Source: Syntrophobacterales bacterium (GTDB lineage Bacteria; Desulfobacterota; Syntrophobacteria; Syntrophobacterales; Thermodesulforhabdaceae). Taken from it: a stretch of DNA of 64,000 nt. The translations under genes were made by a program, and so were the position numbers. The notes beneath the pieces were generated by a model. That model searched no databases, was not told the DNA's origin, and worked only from the letters and a program-made list of their open reading frames with translations. The stretch spans positions 1 through 64,000 of the forward strand of contig JAOACS010000008.1 of NCBI GenBank assembly GCA_026417655.1, written 5' to 3'. Of this stretch, positions 1 to 7,454 are shown piece by piece (position 1 is the stretch's first letter; each line of letters starts with the position of its first letter).

Positions 1-16
1 ATGTGTATAAGAGACA
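1..16. other. Residual Nextera/Tn5 mosaic-end adapter at contig edge
   Basis: The first 16 bases, ATGTGTATAAGAGACA, equal the inner part of the Tn5 mosaic end used in Nextera libraries (AGATGTGTATAAGAGACAG); the next base is C where the mosaic end has G. From base 17 the rpe reading frame is already sensible (Pro-Asn-Ile-Val-Thr-Val-His), so genomic sequence begins at about 17. This is untrimmed library adapter. Confidence 0.93.
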
Positions 17-439
17 CCTAATATCGTAACGGTCCATGTGGAGGCGACGAAACACCTTAATAGAGTTGTGCAGGAGATTCACAGTGCCGGTGCAAAGGTT
101 GGAGTTTCTCTAAATCCAGCCACTTCCGTTTGTGCGATAGACGGCATTTTAGAAGAGATTGACATGGTGCTAGTTATGTCAGTGAACCCTGGTTTTGGTG
201 GTCAGACCTTTATCCCATCGGTAATTTCGAAGATTAAAGCCCTGAAGGAACGGATTGATTCCATTGGGCGTCCTATATTGATAGAGATTGATGGAGGTGT
301 TAATTCCGAAAACATAGCTAAACTAGCGGCTATTGGTGTAAATGTTTTTGTTGCCGGAACGGCTGTTTTCTCCGGGGGGAAATATAAGGAGAATATAGAG
401 CTTCTTAGAAAAAACGCTCGATCTGCTGTGGAATCCTAG
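17..439 (+). CDS. rpe: Ribulose-phosphate 3-epimerase, 5'-truncated
   Basis: C-terminal two thirds of ribulose-5-phosphate 3-epimerase, which interconverts ribulose 5-phosphate and xylulose 5-phosphate in the pentose phosphate pathway. The frame is open from base 17 through His-Val-Glu-Ala to a TAG stop. The family motifs LNPAT, VMSVNPGFGGQ and IDGGV (which includes the second catalytic Asp) are present, followed by VAGTAVF of the phosphate-binding end. The N-terminal 80 or so residues of a usual 215-225-residue enzyme are cut off by the contig edge; the GTG at 38 is internal and not a start. The diaphorase genes follow 18 bp downstream on the same strand. Confidence 0.95.
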   Translation, partial: PNIVTVHVEATKHLNRVVQEIHSAGAKVGVSLNPATSVCAIDGILEEIDMVLVMSVNPGFGGQTFIPSVISKIKALKERIDSIGRPILIEIDGGVNSENIAKLAAIGVNVFVAGTAVFSGGKYKENIELLRKNARSAVES

Positions 440-457
440 AAAAGGGAGAAGAAGGGT

Positions 458-1009
458 ATGGAGGTCTCGGGACAACATATTGGCCATGGGATAAGGGAGG
501 AGGAAGAGCAAGCCATATCTGAAAAGCTTCCCGAGATACTTGGAGAGTTTTCTAGGGAAAGAAGTAGTCTCTTACCTATACTTCAACGAATTCAAGAAGC
601 CTTTAAATTTCTTTCACCAGGCGCTATAAAAGCAGTCGCCGAATACCTCGGGCTTTCTGGAAGTGAAGTCTATGGAGTAGCTACCTTTTACAATCAGTTT
701 CGCTTTCATCCTCCAGGTCGCCATGAGATCAAGATCTGTATGGGGACAGCATGCCATGTAAAAGGGGGGGATGTGATACTTGAAAACTTTGAACGAAGGC
801 TCGGTATAAAGGAAGGAGAAACAACGCCCGACAGAGAATACAGTATTGAACGAGTGGCCTGTGTGGGATGTTGTGCCCTCGCTCCTGTTGCTGTAGTGGA
901 TGATAAAGTTATAGGCTACATGCAACCAAGCAAGGTTGAAGGACTATTTTTACAATTTGAGATTCAACGCAAGATAAGGGAAGGTCAAATCAAGACTGAA
1001 GCTTCTTAG
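458..1009 (+). CDS. NuoE/HoxE-like [2Fe-2S] subunit of an NADH-dependent diaphorase
   Basis: 183-residue thioredoxin-like [2Fe-2S] subunit of the complex I NuoE / HoxE / HydC family. A helical N-terminal part (about 20-75) precedes the thioredoxin-like domain. The four cluster ligands are visible in CMGTACH (Cys-x4-Cys) and CVGCCALAP (Cys-x3-Cys). It should pass electrons between the FMN of the neighbouring NuoF-like subunit and partner centres. It starts with ATG after an AGGGAGAAGAAGG ribosome-binding site and lies 15 bp upstream of the NuoF-like gene. No nuoA-D or nuoH-N membrane genes are present, so it belongs to a soluble diaphorase module and not to complex I. The real partner (hydrogenase, formate dehydrogenase or other) is not in view. 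Confidence 0.92.
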   Translation: MEVSGQHIGHGIREEEEQAISEKLPEILGEFSRERSSLLPILQRIQEAFKFLSPGAIKAVAEYLGLSGSEVYGVATFYNQFRFHPPGRHEIKICMGTACHVKGGDVILENFERRLGIKEGETTPDREYSIERVACVGCCALAPVAVVDDKVIGYMQPSKVEGLFLQFEIQRKIREGQIKTEAS

Positions 1010-1024
1010 AAGGGGAGCATCGAA

Positions 1025-2950
1025 GTGGGAGAGAGAAGCGAAATAGGTGACCGTTACGAGACACTACGGCGTAGGATTAAGGAAGAGCTTGAGAATGAGC
1101 AAAATGGTGTCCCCACTATTCGCATAACCATGTCAACCTGTGCCAGAGCAGCCGGAGCCGAAGAGACTAGGAAGGCCATAGAAGATGCTATAGCTGCCTT
1201 TGGGCTTTCCGCTAAAATTATACCTGTGGGGTGTCTGGGACATTGCTACGCTGAACCTCTTATCATATTAGACTACCCCACCACCGGTCTTCCTCCGATT
1301 TGTTACCATAGCGTAAATGCTGGAAAGGCTAGACTTATAATCCAGTCCTATCTCCAGGAATCCGATCCAGCCTTTGAATATATTATGGGTGCCATGGAGG
1401 AAAATGACCTTATTCCACCAGTTACCACCTTTCCACGTTTCGGTCTTGAGGAACGTATCGTAATGACCCACTGTGGAAGAATAAATCCCTGGGACATAAG
1501 AGAGTATATTGCTAATGATGGTTATAGTGCTTTAGCTGCAGCCCTTACGGACCTACCGGAAAGGATTATCGATGAGGTAGAGAAATCGGGACTTCGGGGT
1601 AGGGGAGGTGCTGGATTTCCAACAGGTCGAAAATGGAGACTAGGAAGAGCTCAGGAATCCAATAGGAAGGTGGTAATCTGTAACGCCGATGAGGGCGATC
1701 CTGGTGCCTATATGGATAGAACTATCATCGAAAGTAATCCTCATCAGCTTCTCGAGGGGATTGCTATCTGTGCTTACGCTGTGGGCGCCGATACGGCTAT
1801 CATCTATATTAGGGCCGAGTATCCTTTAGCGGTTAAAACAATAGAACAGGCTATTAGAGAAGCCAAGGCCTATGGGTTTCTTGGGGAGAGGATTTTAGGA
1901 AGCGACTTTTCTCTCGATGTTAAGATATTTCAAGGATCAGGAGCCTTCGTCTGCGGGGAAGAAACAGCCCTTATTCAATCCATAGAGGGCAGACGTGGTA
2001 TGCCCCAGCACCGTCCGCCCTATCCGGTTGAACGGGGGCTTTGGGGATACCCCACTATAGTAAACAACGTCAAGACCTTTTCCTACGTGCCATCAATCAT
2101 TAACAAGGGTGCCGAATGGTTTCAGTCTATTGGGACCGAAAGAAGTCCTGGAACGGCGATATTTTCAATAGTTGGCAATGTTAAGCATCCTGGTCTCGTA
2201 GAGGTTGCTATGGGAACAACTCTTAGAACTCTTATTTTTGACATCTGTGGGGGTATTGCCAACAAAAAGACATTCAAGGCGGTCCAAATAGGGGGACCCT
2301 CTGGGGGTTGCCTTTCCGAGGTCTTTCTCGACACACCTATAGATTTTGATTCTCTTACCCAGGTCGGTGCCATGATGGGCTCTGGTGGTATGGTTGTGAT
2401 GGATGAAGACAGTTGTATGGTGGATGTAGCAAGATACTTTCTCGATTTTACTCAAAAGGAATCCTGTGGGAAATGCACCTTTTGCCGTATTGGCACTAAA
2501 CACCTTCTCGATATTCTAGATCGAATAACGAGAGGCAAGGGGCAGGAGGAGGATTTGAAAATTCTTGAGGATCTTTCTCGAGATATCAAACAGGGTTCCC
2601 TCTGTGGTCTGGGAAAGACCGCTCCAAATCCGGTTATTACGTCAATAAGATACTTCTTTGATGAATATGTGGCCCATGTAAGGGATAAACGTTGTCCCGC
2701 CCTCAAGTGTCGTTCACTTATCGCTTATTACATAGATCTTGAGAGATGTGCTAGGGGATGTGAAGCCTGTGTCGGTTCCTGTCCCGTGGAAGCTATCTTT
2801 ACTACAAAGGGTAGGAAAAAGGCTATTGATCAAAGTCTGTGTGTAAAGTGTGGAGAGTGTATGGTGGCCTGCCCTAAAGAGTATGATGCGGTTCTGAGAG
2901 TTTCTCCTCCAGAGCTTGCGCCCATAATTGAGAGACCTCCTATGAGATAG
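1025..2950 (+). CDS. NuoF/HydB-like NADH-binding FMN subunit with C-terminal ferredoxin domain
   Basis: 641 residues, GTG start. Domain order: thioredoxin-like N-terminal domain with three cysteines (Cys39, Cys70, Cys74), FMN/NADH-binding Rossmann-like domain (RGRGGAGFPTG at about 191-201, CGEETALI at about 310), SLBB domain, the [4Fe-4S] motif CGKCTFC at 481-487 with Cys527, then a two-cluster ferredoxin tail. This is the architecture of HydB of electron-bifurcating hydrogenases and of NAD-linked formate dehydrogenase diaphorases. The first ferredoxin motif is CARGCEACVGSCP, one residue longer than the usual CxxCxxCxxxCP; the second, CVKCGECMVACP, is normal. It oxidises or reduces NAD(H) in the cytoplasm. 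Spacing to both neighbours is 14-15 bp, so the three genes form one operon. Confidence 0.93.
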   Translation: MGERSEIGDRYETLRRRIKEELENEQNGVPTIRITMSTCARAAGAEETRKAIEDAIAAFGLSAKIIPVGCLGHCYAEPLIILDYPTTGLPPICYHSVNAGKARLIIQSYLQESDPAFEYIMGAMEENDLIPPVTTFPRFGLEERIVMTHCGRINPWDIREYIANDGYSALAAALTDLPERIIDEVEKSGLRGRGGAGFPTGRKWRLGRAQESNRKVVICNADEGDPGAYMDRTIIESNPHQLLEGIAICAYAVGADTAIIYIRAEYPLAVKTIEQAIREAKAYGFLGERILGSDFSLDVKIFQGSGAFVCGEETALIQSIEGRRGMPQHRPPYPVERGLWGYPTIVNNVKTFSYVPSIINKGAEWFQSIGTERSPGTAIFSIVGNVKHPGLVEVAMGTTLRTLIFDICGGIANKKTFKAVQIGGPSGGCLSEVFLDTPIDFDSLTQVGAMMGSGGMVVMDEDSCMVDVARYFLDFTQKESCGKCTFCRIGTKHLLDILDRITRGKGQEEDLKILEDLSRDIKQGSLCGLGKTAPNPVITSIRYFFDEYVAHVRDKRCPALKCRSLIAYYIDLERCARGCEACVGSCPVEAIFTTKGRKKAIDQSLCVKCGECMVACPKEYDAVLRVSPPELAPIIERPPMR

Positions 2951-2964
2951 GGGAGTCAAAGACC

Positions 2965-3636
2965 ATGGTTAAGATTACGGTAGATGGTAAGAAACTGGAG
3001 ACTGAAGAGCATCTTACAGTTCTTGAAGCTTGTCTTCAAAATGGGATTTTCATCCCAAATCTTTGTTTTCTTAAAACTCGTCCTCATCCTCATGCATCCT
3101 GTAGGCTATGTTTTGTAAGCATTGAAGGCTATGATAGACCAATAACGGCTTGCACTGAAAGGGTTCGTGACGGTCTAGTTGTAAAGACCGATACACCGGA
3201 GGTTAGAGCCCTCCAACGCTCTGCCTTTAAGCTTCTTATGTCCCTTCATCCATGTAATGCTAAACTTTGCCCCACTGAAAAACCCTGTCTTCTTATGCGC
3301 ATTGCGAAACATATTGGGGTAGGAATTAACCCAAAGCCCCTAGAGCGGATAAACAGGGGTCTTCCCGATTTTGTCGACTTTGGATCCCTTTATTATGTTC
3401 CCAATCGGTGCGTCCTGTGCGCAAGATGTATTCATACCTGTAGAAGCATTAATAAGAGACCACTTCTTACCTTTGCAAAACGGGGTATTATGACAATGGT
3501 GGCCTATTTCAGTAGTGGAAATGATAGTGAGGTCTGTTCAAACTGCAACGCTTGCGTGGACATTTGCCCTGTTGCTGCATTACTTCCCAAAAGCGCTTTT
3601 ATTAATTTTCTGGAAGCGAAGGAAACCCATGCGTAA
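2965..3636 (+). CDS. HoxU/NuoG-N-like iron-sulfur subunit of the diaphorase
   Basis: 223 residues, matching the N-terminal part of NuoG, i.e. HoxU. A plant-type [2Fe-2S] domain (Cys34, Cys46, Cys49, Cys63) is followed by a His/Cys region and two [4Fe-4S] motifs (Cys149/152/155/159 and Cys191/194/197/201). The His-Cys motif is unusual: His95, Cys97, Cys102, Cys108. The usual spacing is His-x3-Cys-x2-Cys-x5-Cys, so the first Cys is shifted by two residues. No molybdopterin or H-cluster domain follows, so this subunit only relays electrons from the NuoE/F pair to a partner encoded elsewhere. Its stop overlaps the start of the dCMP deaminase gene by 8 bp. Confidence 0.9.
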   Translation: MVKITVDGKKLETEEHLTVLEACLQNGIFIPNLCFLKTRPHPHASCRLCFVSIEGYDRPITACTERVRDGLVVKTDTPEVRALQRSAFKLLMSLHPCNAKLCPTEKPCLLMRIAKHIGVGINPKPLERINRGLPDFVDFGSLYYVPNRCVLCARCIHTCRSINKRPLLTFAKRGIMTMVAYFSSGNDSEVCSNCNACVDICPVAALLPKSAFINFLEAKETHA

Positions 3637-4237
3637 GAGACCTAGCTGGCACGAATATTTCATGCTTATTGCTAAAATAGTGAGCACGAGGTCAACCTGT
3701 AATTCAAGGCGTGTTGGGGCTGTAATAGTAAAGGACAATCACATATTGGCAACCGGCTATAATGGAGCTATGCCTGGAGCTCCTCAATGCATAGATGGGC
3801 CAGACATTGATGGGGACCTCTTTTGCTTTAGGCGATCTATCAGCGTTCCCGACATTGACAAATACAATTTTTGCCGAGCCTCCCACGCAGAAGCCAACGC
3901 CATTGCCCAGGCCGCAAGGTATGGGATCTCGGTTGAAGGCTCTACGCTCTATACTACCCTTGCTCCCTGTTACGTCTGCCTAAAGCTAATCGTCATGGCC
4001 AGAATAAAAAAAATCTACTATGAACATCCCTATGAGTCTTCATCACCTGAGCGGGACAATTTTTGGCGGCAGGCGGTAAAAGAAGCAGGGATAGAGGTCT
4101 TCGAACAACTTGCCGTATCTCCTGAAACTTACGACTATATTCTCTCGGACATAAGGGAGCTTACATCCAGACGTCGCATGCCACCAACACCTATGGGTTT
4201 TGAATTTGAGGAAAAATATGAGAAAGATACCTTTTGA
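3629..4237 (+). CDS. dCMP deaminase, zinc-dependent
   Basis: 202-residue cytidine/deoxycytidylate deaminase family enzyme converting dCMP to dUMP. Zinc ligands and catalytic Glu are in SHAEANAIAQ (His86, Glu88) and LAPCYVC (Cys114, Cys117). The frame stays open upstream to 3515, but those codons lie inside the HoxU-like gene. The ATG at 3629 gives a protein that begins as the family does (RPSWHEYFM), so I chose it. The 8-bp overlap upstream and 20-bp overlap downstream suggest translational coupling. The adjacent thymidylate synthase uses its product dUMP, so the pair forms a short dTMP-supply pathway. Confidence 0.93.
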   Translation: MRKRPSWHEYFMLIAKIVSTRSTCNSRRVGAVIVKDNHILATGYNGAMPGAPQCIDGPDIDGDLFCFRRSISVPDIDKYNFCRASHAEANAIAQAARYGISVEGSTLYTTLAPCYVCLKLIVMARIKKIYYEHPYESSSPERDNFWRQAVKEAGIEVFEQLAVSPETYDYILSDIRELTSRRRMPPTPMGFEFEEKYEKDTF

Positions 4238-5687
4238 ACCGCTCTATTGTGCCGATAGACTCAGAATAATTAACCCCTACGGAACACTTGGAATTATTAC
4301 CCTGTGGTCTAGTGTTGACTATGTAGAACGGATTCTTCTTAAAAGGGGGGTTAACCTTGACCCCCTTACCTCCTCTATTGCAGTAATGGGAACCCTTTAC
4401 GGGAATGGACTTAGGGAGCTTCTACGAAATCTTCTATATAACCCTCAAATAGACACCCTAATTCTCTTTGGCCGAAATAGATCTGGATCGGCCCAGGATC
4501 TTATCGCCTTCTTCGAAAGGGGGGTTGAACCTTTAGCCAATTCACAAGGATGCTCCTATTCATTTGATGGAGCGGAGACGGTAATTATTAGAGGAAGGAA
4601 ACGGATCCTTGATAGCTTGGTAACGCCTGAGATGTTTTACCGTAAGCCAAAGATAGTTTTTGCTGGAGATCCTCAGGATGAGGGAGCAATAGAAAGGGTT
4701 CTAGATCTCCTTGAAAACTACATGCCTGACAGTTCTAAAGAGGCTTGGAGAAGAATTTCAGTGCCCCTTCCATCCTTTTCTGTGAGGCACTATCCCAGTA
4801 ATCCAAGAAATCACACAATATGGGCTAACGATCCCCTTACGGCCTGGAAAGATCTCATTCATAGGCTTTTCTTTTTTGGAAATCCCGTAGAGCTACGTAA
4901 GGGCAGGCGAAGGGAGCTTCAGAATGTAAAGGTGGTGGTGGAACATCCAATGCCTGTCTCTGATAGCGATTTAAACCGCTATGGGTTCGATCCGTCTTAC
5001 GTGAGACGTTACGAGAAGGAGTTTCTTTCCGGAAAGCTTCCAGAAGACACAAGCTACTCCTACGGGCATAGGATGAGAACGTATTTTATTAAAGATCAGA
5101 TTGAGCAGGTAATAACCCGTCTTAGAGAAGATCCTGAGGATCGGCGTAGTTATATTGTCCTTTGGGATCCGAGAAAGGATATGTTTAGGGAAGAAAGTGT
5201 TCCCTGTCTTGTCTCAATATTTTTCAGGCATTATGGTGGTAAACTGACCCTTACTGGAACATTTAGAACTCATAATGCCCTGGACGCATGGCTTGTCAAT
5301 TTTCACGGCCTCATGGCTCTTCAAGGCTATATCGCCTATTCTGTTGGGATGGAACCTGGAGCTATAACAGTTATAAGCCATTCCATAAGTCTCGACGAAG
5401 GAGAATTGGATAGGGCTGGACGGATTGCTTCAGAGAAGGAGTTTCGTTATCGTCTGGATCCAATGGGACACTTTAGGATTTCTATTGATGGAGATGCTAT
5501 TTTGGTGGAGTATTGCCATGGGGATGTTGTATTGAAGACCTATCGTGCCGATAGGGCTTCTCGACTTCAGCATGAGATTGCAAGGGATGAGATAATTTCG
5601 GAGATAAGTCACGCGATCTATCTAGGGAGACAGTTAGAACGTGCCGAGAGGTGTCTTCGCGAGGGCAAAGAGTTTGTTCAGGACTAA
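4218..5687 (+). CDS. Archaeal-type thymidylate synthase with MtrA-like N-terminal domain
   Basis: 489 residues. The C-terminal half (about 200-489) is a ThyA-family thymidylate synthase of the archaeal subtype: Arg-rich segment EDRRSYIVLW, catalytic Cys330 in VPCLVSI, Arg350 and Asn361 in the dUMP-binding stretch FRTHNALDAWLVN, and ISHSISLD. The Asn supports dUMP over dCMP as substrate. The N-terminal part (about 20-110, containing IAVMGTLYGNG and LLYNPQIDTLILFG) resembles MtrA of tetrahydromethanopterin S-methyltransferase, by recall and not by search. Usual ThyA is 215-315 residues, so this is an extended protein. An ATG at 4200 is also in frame, but 4218 has GAGG 6 bp upstream and fits better. 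It overlaps the dCMP deaminase gene by 20 bp. Confidence 0.85.
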   Translation: MRKIPFEPLYCADRLRIINPYGTLGIITLWSSVDYVERILLKRGVNLDPLTSSIAVMGTLYGNGLRELLRNLLYNPQIDTLILFGRNRSGSAQDLIAFFERGVEPLANSQGCSYSFDGAETVIIRGRKRILDSLVTPEMFYRKPKIVFAGDPQDEGAIERVLDLLENYMPDSSKEAWRRISVPLPSFSVRHYPSNPRNHTIWANDPLTAWKDLIHRLFFFGNPVELRKGRRRELQNVKVVVEHPMPVSDSDLNRYGFDPSYVRRYEKEFLSGKLPEDTSYSYGHRMRTYFIKDQIEQVITRLREDPEDRRSYIVLWDPRKDMFREESVPCLVSIFFRHYGGKLTLTGTFRTHNALDAWLVNFHGLMALQGYIAYSVGMEPGAITVISHSISLDEGELDRAGRIASEKEFRYRLDPMGHFRISIDGDAILVEYCHGDVVLKTYRADRASRLQHEIARDEIISEISHAIYLGRQLERAERCLREGKEFVQD

Positions 5688-5696
5688 GGATAAACC

Positions 5697-6383
5697 ATGA
5701 AGGAAGAAGATAGGGCGGTCATCTTTTTCGATATAGGCCATACTCTAGCGGTAGGAGGTGAAATGTCCCCACGACGCCTTATTGGATATCGTTTGGGGCT
5801 TTCAGAGAGGGATATGAAGGCCGTGGGGAAGCTTATCATGACTAGCTCTATAGAAACTCACGAGGAATTATCTTCGCTTATTGAACCCTTTGTGAGGCAT
5901 CTTGGAAGCTCAACTCTTGGTGAGATTGTTAAAGAGATCTGGGAGGAGCAGAAGTATTGTGTGGAACTTCTTCCGGGAGTAGAAGAGATAATTTCAACTC
6001 TTTCGGGAAGGGGTTACGAACTGGGAATTATTTCAAATATCTGGCACCCATTTTACGAAGGGATCAAAGAGAAGGCAGGAACCCTGTGGGACCATTTCAG
6101 GTATGTCGTCCTAAGTTACCGTGTTGGCGTAAAAAAGCCGGAGCGGGAAATTTACAGATTAGCCCGTGATCAGGTCAAAGGTGGGAGCTACTGGATGATT
6201 GGGGACACCTACGAAATGGATATCGCCCCAGCCATGGTGGAAGGGTTTAAAACCGTGTGGTTTCTTATAAGGCCGGAACGGGAGAAGGAGACCCTTGCCA
6301 GGGTGTTACGCCGTGATATTCCACCCCCCCACTTTGCCATATCCGACTTAAGAGAGCTAATTGAAGATCTTAGAATTTTTTAA
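5697..6383 (+). CDS. HAD-superfamily hydrolase with altered nucleophile motif
   Basis: 228-residue haloacid dehalogenase superfamily protein with an inserted helical cap. Motif I is FFDIGHT: the nucleophile Asp is there, but the second Asp expected in phosphatases (DxDxT) is Gly. Motif II is SNIW, motif III the Lys in VGVKKPE, motif IV IGDTYEMD. Loss of the Asp+2 acid/base is seen in dehalogenase-like and some other HAD branches, so a phosphatase call is uncertain. ATG follows AAGGAT. It sits 9 bp after thymidylate synthase, which may hint at nucleotide metabolism, but the substrate cannot be read from sequence. Confidence 0.8.
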   Translation: MKEEDRAVIFFDIGHTLAVGGEMSPRRLIGYRLGLSERDMKAVGKLIMTSSIETHEELSSLIEPFVRHLGSSTLGEIVKEIWEEQKYCVELLPGVEEIISTLSGRGYELGIISNIWHPFYEGIKEKAGTLWDHFRYVVLSYRVGVKKPEREIYRLARDQVKGGSYWMIGDTYEMDIAPAMVEGFKTVWFLIRPEREKETLARVLRRDIPPPHFAISDLRELIEDLRIF

Positions 6384-6412
6384 ACCCGTAACCGAAGAGA
6401 GGTATAGGTGCT

Positions 6413-7270
6413 ATGGAAATATTAGCCATTATTTTAGCCCTGTGGTTTATGGTTCCCTTTATAACCTACACCCTTTACTGGTATGAGGTATCAACGCCCC
6501 CCTGTTCTCATGAAGGGGCAAGAAGCGAAAGGGAAGTGCTAGAAAGACTCCTAAAGGGGGATTTAAGACTTGGAGTTTTTATTGGCCTAATTTCTTCTAT
6601 TGTAACCATCCCCCTACTTGTTTTGCTCTATCCCTTGGGATTTTACTCGAAACTTTGGACCACTAGAAGGGATCAATCCTTGGGAACGGTTATTTTTATC
6701 CATGGCCTCTTTCATAATCCAAGCGGTGCTATACTGTTTAAAAGGGCCTTTGGAAGACGAGGTTTTTCCTTTATTTCTTTGCATTATAATGCTTGGCAGG
6801 AAAATATTTTTGATGTTTTTGAGCGACTCAGGAGTAAACTTGAGGAGGAGATTGAAAGAGTTCCTGAGGATGAACCCCTTGTTATCATAGGGCATAGTTT
6901 AGGTGGACTCTTGGCTGGGCTCCTTGCTAAAGGTCTTTATGAAAAGGGGCGAAGGGTTAAAGGAGTAATATCTATTATGTCCCCCTTCCATGGTAGTAGG
7001 TTGGCGGCTCTAGCTCTTGGTCCTCTTAGTCGTTCCTTAAGATTTGGTTCCCTGGAACTCACCAAGGTGAGGCATCGCCTAGCTTCTCCTTCATTTCCTG
7101 CTGTCCAAATGTGGAGCCCCATTGACAACATGGTCCTTCCTGTTTCTTCACTTTATGAAATTCCAGCGGGCTGGGATCGAATCGCCTTACCCCCATTTTG
7201 CCATTCAGGCATTGTTTTGTGGCCAGGACTGGTTAAGAGGATAGTAAAGATTGTTGAAGAGTGGAAATAA
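6413..7270 (+). CDS. Membrane-anchored alpha/beta hydrolase (lipase/esterase fold)
   Basis: 285 residues. Two hydrophobic segments at about 3-25 and 52-76 suggest membrane anchoring. The rest is an alpha/beta hydrolase: oxyanion-type IHGLFHN at about 95, nucleophile elbow GHSLGG at about 160, a likely acid in SPIDN and a likely catalytic His in PFCHSGIV near the end. The substrate is not identifiable; a lipase, esterase or thioesterase role is possible. It is the last gene of the rightward group, and a hairpin follows immediately after its stop. Confidence 0.78.
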   Translation: MEILAIILALWFMVPFITYTLYWYEVSTPPCSHEGARSEREVLERLLKGDLRLGVFIGLISSIVTIPLLVLLYPLGFYSKLWTTRRDQSLGTVIFIHGLFHNPSGAILFKRAFGRRGFSFISLHYNAWQENIFDVFERLRSKLEEEIERVPEDEPLVIIGHSLGGLLAGLLAKGLYEKGRRVKGVISIMSPFHGSRLAALALGPLSRSLRFGSLELTKVRHRLASPSFPAVQMWSPIDNMVLPVSSLYEIPAGWDRIALPPFCHSGIVLWPGLVKRIVKIVEEWK

Positions 7271-7273
7271 ATT

Positions 7274-7295
7274 AGCCAGGCTTTTCGACCTGGCT
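7274..7295. terminator. Hairpin between convergent hydrolase gene and tRNA-Leu
   Basis: Perfect 7-bp inverted repeat AGCCAGG / CCTGGCT with an 8-base loop, placed 3 bp after the hydrolase stop and 22 bp past the tRNA CCA end on the other strand. A T-rich run (CTTTTT near 7302-7307) lies on the plus side and an AT-rich stretch on the minus side, so it may end transcription from both directions. No perfect U-tract abuts the stem. Confidence 0.55.
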
Positions 7296-7317
7296 GATCT
7301 ATCTTTTTCCAACTTTA

Positions 7318-7403
7318 TGGTGCCGAAGGCCGGACTCGAACCGGCACGGGTCGCCCCGCCACCCCCTCAAGATGGTGTGTCTACCAAATTCCACCACTTC
7401 GGC
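7318..7403 (-). tRNA. tRNA-Leu (anticodon GAG), CCA encoded
   Basis: Class II tRNA of 86 bases on the minus strand. The 7-bp acceptor stem is GCCGAAG/CTTCGGC with discriminator A and encoded CCA. The D-arm contains GGTAGACAC, the anticodon stem is CCATC/GGTGG with loop TTGAGGG (anticodon GAG), the variable arm is short (GGG/CCC), and the T-arm is GCCGG-TTCGAGT-CCGGC. Anticodon GAG with this body is leucine. It follows secG, a common place for a tRNA-Leu in Proteobacteria-like genomes. Confidence 0.96.
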
Positions 7404-7415
7404 AACCGGCGATTT

Positions 7416-7445
7416 TTTATATACACATTTAGATAAAAATTTCAA
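7416..7445 (-). promoter_or_regulatory. Sigma-70-type promoter for tRNA-Leu
   Basis: On the minus strand a TTGAAA -35 box (7440-7445) and a TATAAA -10 box (7416-7421) are separated by 18 bases, and the tRNA 5' end is 12 bases past the -10. The tRNA can therefore be transcribed independently of the glycolytic operon upstream. Confidence 0.65.
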
Positions 7446-7454
7446 GTAGTTTTT

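Noticed and set aside
3515-3628. Extended N-terminus of dCMP deaminase
   Set aside because: The extra codons lie within the HoxU-like gene and encode a sequence unlike any deaminase N-terminus; the ATG at 3629 gives the family start.
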